DNA of 64,000 bases from Callaeas wilsoni. Taxonomy: Eukaryota > Chordata > Aves > Passeriformes > Callaeidae. A program made the position numbers and the translations under genes. Under the pieces are notes generated by a model. The model was given only the letters and a program-made list of their open reading frames with translations. It made no database searches and had not been told where the DNA came from. Location of the stretch: the NCBI GenBank assembly GCA_013398955.1, contig VWPU01017668.1, positions 1 through 64,000 on the forward strand, written 5' to 3'. Shown here in pieces: positions 57,701 through 64,000 of this stretch (position 1 is its first letter; each line of letters opens with the position of its first letter).

Positions 57701-60637
57701 CATTGGCTGACTTGTGGTTCAGGATGGGCACTCCTTCAGCTTCACAAGAGGCATAATATTATTTTGCTAAATATAATGACACTAAGGGGACTGAGTTCCT
57801 TGGAGCTGAGATTCCACGGAATTATAAAATCTGATCACCAGTTAGAGATGTCAATCATGACATGTAAAAAAGGGCAAAAGACAGGTAAGCACCCTCAGTC
57901 TTGCACATGAAAGAACAAGCAGGTAAATGTGGAGCACAGTCCTGTAGACTCAATCCTAAACTGTTTCACACAGCTGAACCAACCCAGCTAATGAGCAGCT
58001 GTTCCAGCCCTGCTGAGTGCTGCTCCCAGTCCAGGGACACCCAGAAGGCCTCAGCTTGTACTGAAATGCTTCAGACCCTTATGTAGACCAGACAGACCTG
58101 AAAAATGAGGTGGCCAGTCCTTTGAGGATCAAAAAACTATGGTTTCTTTTATAGACATTAGTCACAGTTGTTCTGTTGCACATGGTTAGTAAGTTCAGTA
58201 ATAACAGACAAGTGGCTGATGTGTCCTGTGGTGGTTGTCCTTGGTATATACTTACTTTTGACATTCAGGGTAATCTTAAGCATGTTTTAAATGTCAGAAA
58301 AAGAGGTACCATGAAACGTCAAGGCAGTTCATCTATAGCTTAACTCTTTTATTAATTTTAAATGCTTTCATCCTACTGTAATGATCTTTTATTCACTTCA
58401 CCTTACCTTTCTGTCCATCAGAAATCATATTTGCTTAGCAATGATTATTTTTATATGCTTGAAATTTCAAGTCTTGGCATCGTTTGGGAGCCGCCCTGTG
58501 TGGGCACAGCATGGTGTATGCACATGTGAGCTGCTCTAGCTCACAGACACCCTCAAATGGGAATAACTCAAAGATAGTTGTGTAGTGAAAGTTGCAGCAG
58601 CTTCTGCTGGCTAATACAGGGCTACTTGTAAGGCTTCCCTAAACCTCAGTGGGGCTAAGGAATCGCTGAGTCGCTATGAATTGCAGTGCAGGATTTACCA
58701 CCCGCTGTAATGTGCCTTCCTGCTTCTTGGCCTGCTGTTCTTCAACATCCTTCCCCATGCTTTCTTGTCTGTCTTTTCAATCAGTCTGGGGTTTCTGTCT
58801 TCCTTGCTGCTCTCCGGCTCCCAAGATACTGTCTGTATTTTCCCCCACAAGAGGCCTGGACAAAGGCTACAATGGGGTTTTTATTTCTGGGGAGACTAGT
58901 TTATGGAAGCCTGTGCTGTAAAGATGCATAGTCTCTACTGAAGCAGTGTGTGTGCCAGGGATAGGAGTAGTTTGTCTTGGATGAGCAATATTGGGTGCAG
59001 CTGAGATTTAATTTGTTAGCAATGAACTAGTATTTTTGTTGTTAGTCAGTGATATTATTTTTGTTGTTTAACATTGTATAGTCTGTGATATACCACCCTT
59101 TAAGCGTTAAGTTTAGAGGCTCAAGTGCAGAAGATTTTTTGTTTGCTGAAAAGAAACCCTTTACTGTTCTAGATTTAATGGTAAATAGCTTTTTAAACTA
59201 TGAACTGGCACTGGGGAAAGGTGGTGTATTAAAATCATCTCAGTGTGGCAATTGTAAATGACCAAGGCAGCAAACAGTGGCAGGATCTCAGGCACCAAAA
59301 ATATTCCAGTATCCACAATATTCATCCAGCCATGTGCATGTCTCCCCAGGGGAAAGTGGTGGTGCTGTCCTAAGGGCTCTCCTTGGCTTGCCCAGGCAGA
59401 GTGATGGAGGAGAGCTCACGTCCTTACGGGCCGAATGGGGAATGTGGGAGTCACAGTGGTGTGTGGGGAAGGGCAGACTGTGCTTTGGAAGCCGGAGAGA
59501 GGGAAGGGGAGTATCAAAACACGTTGCAAGCTCCTACCAGCATCAGATCTCAGGGCTCCAGGGGGATCAGATTGACTGGAAGAAAGAGTGAAAGAGAGAG
59601 AAAGAGACTTGCATCTTCCTGCAGCACACCAAAATCCATGTCGTACAGGCTAAATGGAGTTGTGACATTTGGCGGAGGCACAGTCCAGTACCAGTCTGAT
59701 GGTTTCACCAAGCAGTAGACAATGTTGTGTTCGACCCATTACTTTTCACCGTGGTTCTCACTGTGTTCAGAGATATTCACTGGGGGGAACAGCTTCTTGA
59801 TGCATCATTGCTTTTTAGGGATGCTTCAGTGGGACTGAGACAGAATTCCTTGACTTATTCTACAGCAGTGAGTTTATGGCATAAGTAGAGAAGAAATGCC
59901 CGTGAGGCACTATTATACTCACCTTCCAGGTGATGGATTGGTTTTTCCAGCCACAAGGCCCATTGAAGGGAGATCAGAAGATAATTGACTGTCAAGCTTT
60001 TGAGCAATGTTAAGGTCAATTGCTGCAGAGGTCAGTTTATTTGAACAATGGGCCTGTTTACAAAGGGTTACAGAATGCTAATAATAATTTTTGTTTAAAT
60101 GGAAGTTCTAATCATTGTCAAGGGAGAATTAACTTTTAAATGTTAAACTTGAATATCCTTTTGAAATCTGAAGGCTTTTGGTCTAAGATCCAATTTTTTC
60201 TATTGCAATGAATGTGAAAGATTTGGAAAAAAAAATTACATGGAAAATGCCAAAAGTCAATGCTTTGATTGCATGCTAAAAATAATTGATTTTTACCTAC
60301 AGTCAGTCAGCTGAATTGCGAGTGTGTGCATATGTATTACATACATATATGTATAATTTTTTTCAAATTTCTCAAGGATAGAGAAAATAACTTGTTGGCA
60401 ATACGTAGAAACATGACTGAGGGAAGTAGCATGACTGGGTTAATAGTGTGAAAAAAAAATTGTAATAGTTAGTAAGCAGAAAAGAAGTTAAACTACTCCA
60501 ATTTCTGAGGCTTCTGTCCTCAAAAGCCATCAGATCGGAGGCTCAGGACACTGCTGGTCAGGCTCTGGAACAGGCTGGAGCAGCTGTGCTCACAACAAAA
60601 CCTTAATTTTTTTTTCCTGCAGGGCTCACTGTACCTT

Positions 60638-60683
60638 AAAAACAAAAACAAAAACAGCCAAACAAACAAACAAAAAAAAAAAG
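60638..60683 (+). repeat. (AAAAAC)n/(AAAC)n and poly-A tract
   Basis: AAAAACAAAAACAAAAAC, then CAAACAAACAAAC, then a run of about 11 A. No retroposon body was recognised upstream. Confidence 0.85.
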
Positions 60684-60965
60684 AGATAAGTCCTTAAGTT
60701 ATTTTTGCCCACTTCATGTATTAACAGGAAAGCTGTAAGTTCACTGAGAACCAAAGTGTTGTCTACTGCATATATTAGATGTTCATACTGCCTTTCTGTT
60801 TTCAAATCAAGCTTAGTTCTTAGTGAGATTTCTGGTCAAAATCATCAAGATTTCAAGGTTGATCCATTTGTTATGTTCACAAAATATATTCCTTCTACCA
60901 CTCAAAGTCTTTAGAAAAATCTCAGAGTCCTGCTTCCCGTAAAATGCTGGAAAGCACTAATTTTG

Positions 60966-60977
60966 ACACACACACAC
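60966..60977 (+). repeat. Short (CA)n microsatellite
   Basis: Six AC units. A second short CA run lies at 61040-61053. Confidence 0.8.
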
Positions 60978-61039
60978 TTACTGAGCCTCCCTACTTCTCT
61001 TGCTAGGTGGGGTCTCTGGAAGGGAGAGGAAACCTCTTA

Positions 61040-61053
61040 AACACACACACACA
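61040..61053 (+). repeat. Short (CA)n microsatellite
   Basis: About seven AC units, 62 bases after a similar run at 60966-60977. Confidence 0.8.
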
Positions 61054-64000
61054 GAAATTAGTCCTAATTTTTAATTTCTCTTTATTTTTGTGTGTATATG
61101 GGGAAGCAGCTCTGATGGGAGCTCCCATGTCTCTCAGCCCACCTGTTCTGCAAGAACTCTTTCTTCTTTATCTGTTATTAACACATTTTGTTGAGGGCTC
61201 AGTTGACCTAACGTGGTTTTCAGGGAGAGCTGCCACCAGGACACCCCTGGCTGCACAATTCTACAAGCTCAATTCTAAGGATGCCAGTTCCTTTTGTTTA
61301 CTGTGGCAATAGCTTTGAGTCTCCTGGAGCACTGGGAAGCATCGAGCCTGCTTGCCAGTGTACCTGCTGCAGCCAAAACTGGATCCGCAGAGGGAAGAGA
61401 GATGCTCAAGAAACCTGAGGAAAATTGCGGTTTATTAGGAAGAAAACAAATCAGGTCTTGTTCCTTTGGTGGACAGAGCTGGCGTCCAACAGAGCTTTGA
61501 ACAGCTTACAGAGGAGTGACCATCGGACTGTGTCTGGTGGTAGGAAGCACGAGCTTCCTTCAAGCAGGTCTCCGTGCTATTTTGCAGGCAGAGGAGAGGG
61601 CTGTTCTTGACCTGCTGGTGGTTACAGGACCACGGGAAAGCTGTGCCCATGCAGAGTGCTGTGCCGTGCTGAAAGAGGGAATATTCACTTGGCATGGCCC
61701 CAGCAGCTCAGCCCCTGTGTCAGCTCCTTCTTGTCTGATGTGGGGCATGCAAGGCAAGGTGGGCTCCCAGAGCAGGTTCACATCTCCTGCAGAATACCAG
61801 AAAACCAGATACTTGGATGGATCTTGTCAGTTTAAGAAATATGAAAAGCCCTCAGGTTTCTAGCCCTCTTCCACCATCTAAGTGGTTTAAAGAGGTGGTA
61901 AAACACATGAAAATCCCTTTCTTCTAATTAATCACTACACTTGGAAACTAGAAGATTGAATTAGTTCCCTAATATGCCTGAGCAAAGGGAACAATCTATA
62001 AAACTTTGATTTTTACATAAGTCTTCATTCTTTTCCTATCCTACACACTTCAGTTGGAGCATTCTGACCTACACACTTCAGTTTTATTGCTTTTCTTTCT
62101 CTATGATATTTGTGCAAGCTAAAACAACTTTAGGAAGGTAAACAGTGCCTCCATATAACTGTTTTGTTTTCTGGTTCTCATGTGCTAACATGCCCTGAAT
62201 GTTTGTGTTGCATTTTCCTTAAAGGAAATCTTTACTGCTCGGCTTCCAGTCCAAACAAGTGAGATCCTAAGATACCTGGAGTTTTCCAGAAGAGCTTAGC
62301 TGCATAAATATAATTACAAGACAGGAGAAAATGTTCAAGTGCTTCCCCTATGCCATATTTCTATGAAGAATCCCACATAACTGCTTCTGGGATTCTGGTG
62401 AGCAGCTGGCTGTGATCCCTTTCTATATGAGTGCCACCCAAATAATAGCAATGAGAAGGGGAATGTGCCCAGTGGATGTAAAGCATATAAGGACTAAGTC
62501 CATGATAGTCACAGGCTGAAACAAAAGCACTGTGCTATCTACTGCTTCAAGGGAATCTCTGTGGGATGTACAAAGCCAATTCTGTTTGAATTCCTGTGAA
62601 AATCCACACCTTAGCTGGGAAAAAAATCATGGGTACCATATGAATCCAGGTCTGTGCAAGATTCCTGGTAATCTGAAGTCCAAGTCTTTACTTGCAGTGA
62701 GAGGTGGTCAAGGGAAGGGGGACGGGAAACATCAAGAATATGCTGTAATGCAAATCATGCTTTGAGTTTGGTTAAAGCAGTAGCAGCATGTTGCTAAATG
62801 TTGCTGCCTCTGCTTCAGTTCATCCATCTCTACTTAATAGCCTTTTGGCTTGTGTCTGTTAATAGACTTATAAAATATTACTTATCTGATGATAGTAAAT
62901 ATCTGATTATTCTCTGTATGTTCAGACCTTTTTAAACATTTTGCTGTATTCTAGTCTCTAAATTAACACATTATGGGCATATGTATATCAAGTAGTGTAA
63001 GAAAAAAAGTAGTTTTAGCATATCCTCTTCAGCTTTCACAAGCTTAAATGACGACACAAAATACCAAAAGAGAAACAAGGTTTAGATGGCTACATGATTT
63101 ATAGAAGGTCACCACAGGCAGAAACAAGAACGAAAGACAGAACTTGAGATATGATAAGTGCAGGAGTCTTGTTTTGTTCCCAAGTCCTTAAGCAAGTTTG
63201 TCTAGGAAGGGATGAGTTTACCTTGCCTAAATTCTAAGTGCACATTGGAAGATACAGTAAGTTTCTATCACATTTGTTGTATTTGAGGTTGAATGTTTTT
63301 AAATTACTGTTTTAAAAATCAGGTTGTTAACTGTTGTTTTACTGTGTCGGTTTGGTGAACTATTTTTCACACCCTTAGGAGTAGTGGATATCTTGTACAC
63401 AGGGATGAGCAAACGGCTGTAGCAGTGGCTCCTTACTTGCAGGCAGTAAAACATTATGATGCTCATTTGCAGTACAAATACACAAGCCTGTTCATCACAT
63501 TGCCCAACGCTAATGCATTTATATGGCTACAAATTCCATTACTTTGCGCAACTGAAAGGACAGAGGACTTTGCCAGATAAGGGAGATATCCCAGAGCACT
63601 CTTATTAAGAACCTGATGTCAGTCTAGAAAGGGATGGTATATCTTGTTTTAAACATTCAACAAACCAAAGCTGGAAAAGAATCAAACTGGAGATGGTTTA
63701 AGTTCTGCTTCTGGGCATAGGCAGATTGCCATAGAAAGGCAGAGGAGTAATTGTCTGCTAAGCAAACCTCATCTCTGGAACAAGCGTAGCTTCTTCAGAA
63801 AATAATGATATAAAACTCAGACTATTCTTCTTCTACTCACTGAAGAATGAGAACTCTTATATACTGCAGGAGGTTGTTCTAAAGGTAGTTTTATTGAAGA
63901 TAAGCTTTCAAAATATTCCTATAAATTTCTTTTTAAGACAGTCAAGTGGAGCCTGGAATTTTTCTATGGTAGTATTCATTTTAAAATATCACTAAAATCA

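Larger units (their letters stand above)
53878..64000. other. Gene-free intronic stretch to the window end
   Basis: No gene could be supported in 10 kb. Longest frames: minus 57222-56869 (117 codons), plus 61516-61863 (115), plus 59383-59718 (111) and plus 59277-59591 (104). All are unrecognised. Simple repeats are listed separately. A 16-bp direct repeat (CCTACACACTTCAGTT) occurs at 62040 and 62068. No LINE or LTR was recognised here. Confidence 0.5.

Noticed and set aside
60540..60600. Possible CR1 word CTCTGGAACAGGCTGGAG
   Set aside because: Flanking words do not follow the CR1 order.
61294..61863. Cluster of overlapping frames on both strands
   Set aside because: The frames compete with each other and none is recognised. 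Local GC content explains the lack of stops.
1..64000. Search for CRISPR arrays, operons, prophage, tRNA or rRNA genes, or a new multi-gene system
   Set aside because: No regularly spaced direct repeats, dense coding strand, tRNA cloverleaf or rRNA signature was seen. The window has the character of a vertebrate intron.

Overview
The window looks like one long, gene-poor stretch of a bird nuclear genome, most likely the first intron of a large gene read on the + strand. Three things point to a bird. There are several 5'-truncated CR1 LINE copies whose 3' ends carry the usual CR1 tail with ATTCTRTGA-type repeats. There are long terminal repeats (LTRs) of the avian endogenous-retrovirus style, with a conserved 'TTTATCTCAACCCA' stretch near the 3' end. 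Interspersed repeat density is also low, and the background is AT-rich. The LTR types are the kind known from Neoaves rather than chicken, but that is recalled family knowledge and was not tested here.

Layout. Bases 1-350 or so are a dense CpG island. They hold an open reading frame ending in a good splice donor (CAG|GTGAGC, exon end at 116), taken to be the 3' part of a first or early exon of an unidentified gene. From 117 to the end of the window no protein-coding exon could be supported: the open frames are short, overlap on both strands and match no family I recognise. The exceptions are frames inside transposon remnants.

The non-gene content is as follows. CR1 pieces lie at about 9638-10412 (-), 16988-17035 (+), 18647-18915 (+), 37605-37763 (+), 47143-47200 (-) and 47228-47350 (-). 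An older, frameshifted LINE reverse-transcriptase fragment lies at about 41560-41740 (-). Two well-delimited solo LTRs lie at 39322-39872 (+) and 53345-53877 (-). A third, less certain LTR at about 26280-27417 contains a nearly identical 278-bp head-to-tail duplication. Ancient SINE (MIR/CORE-like) relics lie near 8317, 28350 and 42335, and an ancient amniote MITE-like relic near 32925. A handful of microsatellites are also present. Four stretches (about 8785-9080, 17081-17500, 21155-21450 and 28890-29220) have a composition that suggests conserved non-coding elements.

No CRISPR array, operon, phage, tRNA, rRNA or new defence or biosynthetic system was seen. The most unusual structure is the 278-bp tandem duplication inside the third LTR. 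The best lead for unannotated function is the set of candidate conserved non-coding elements.
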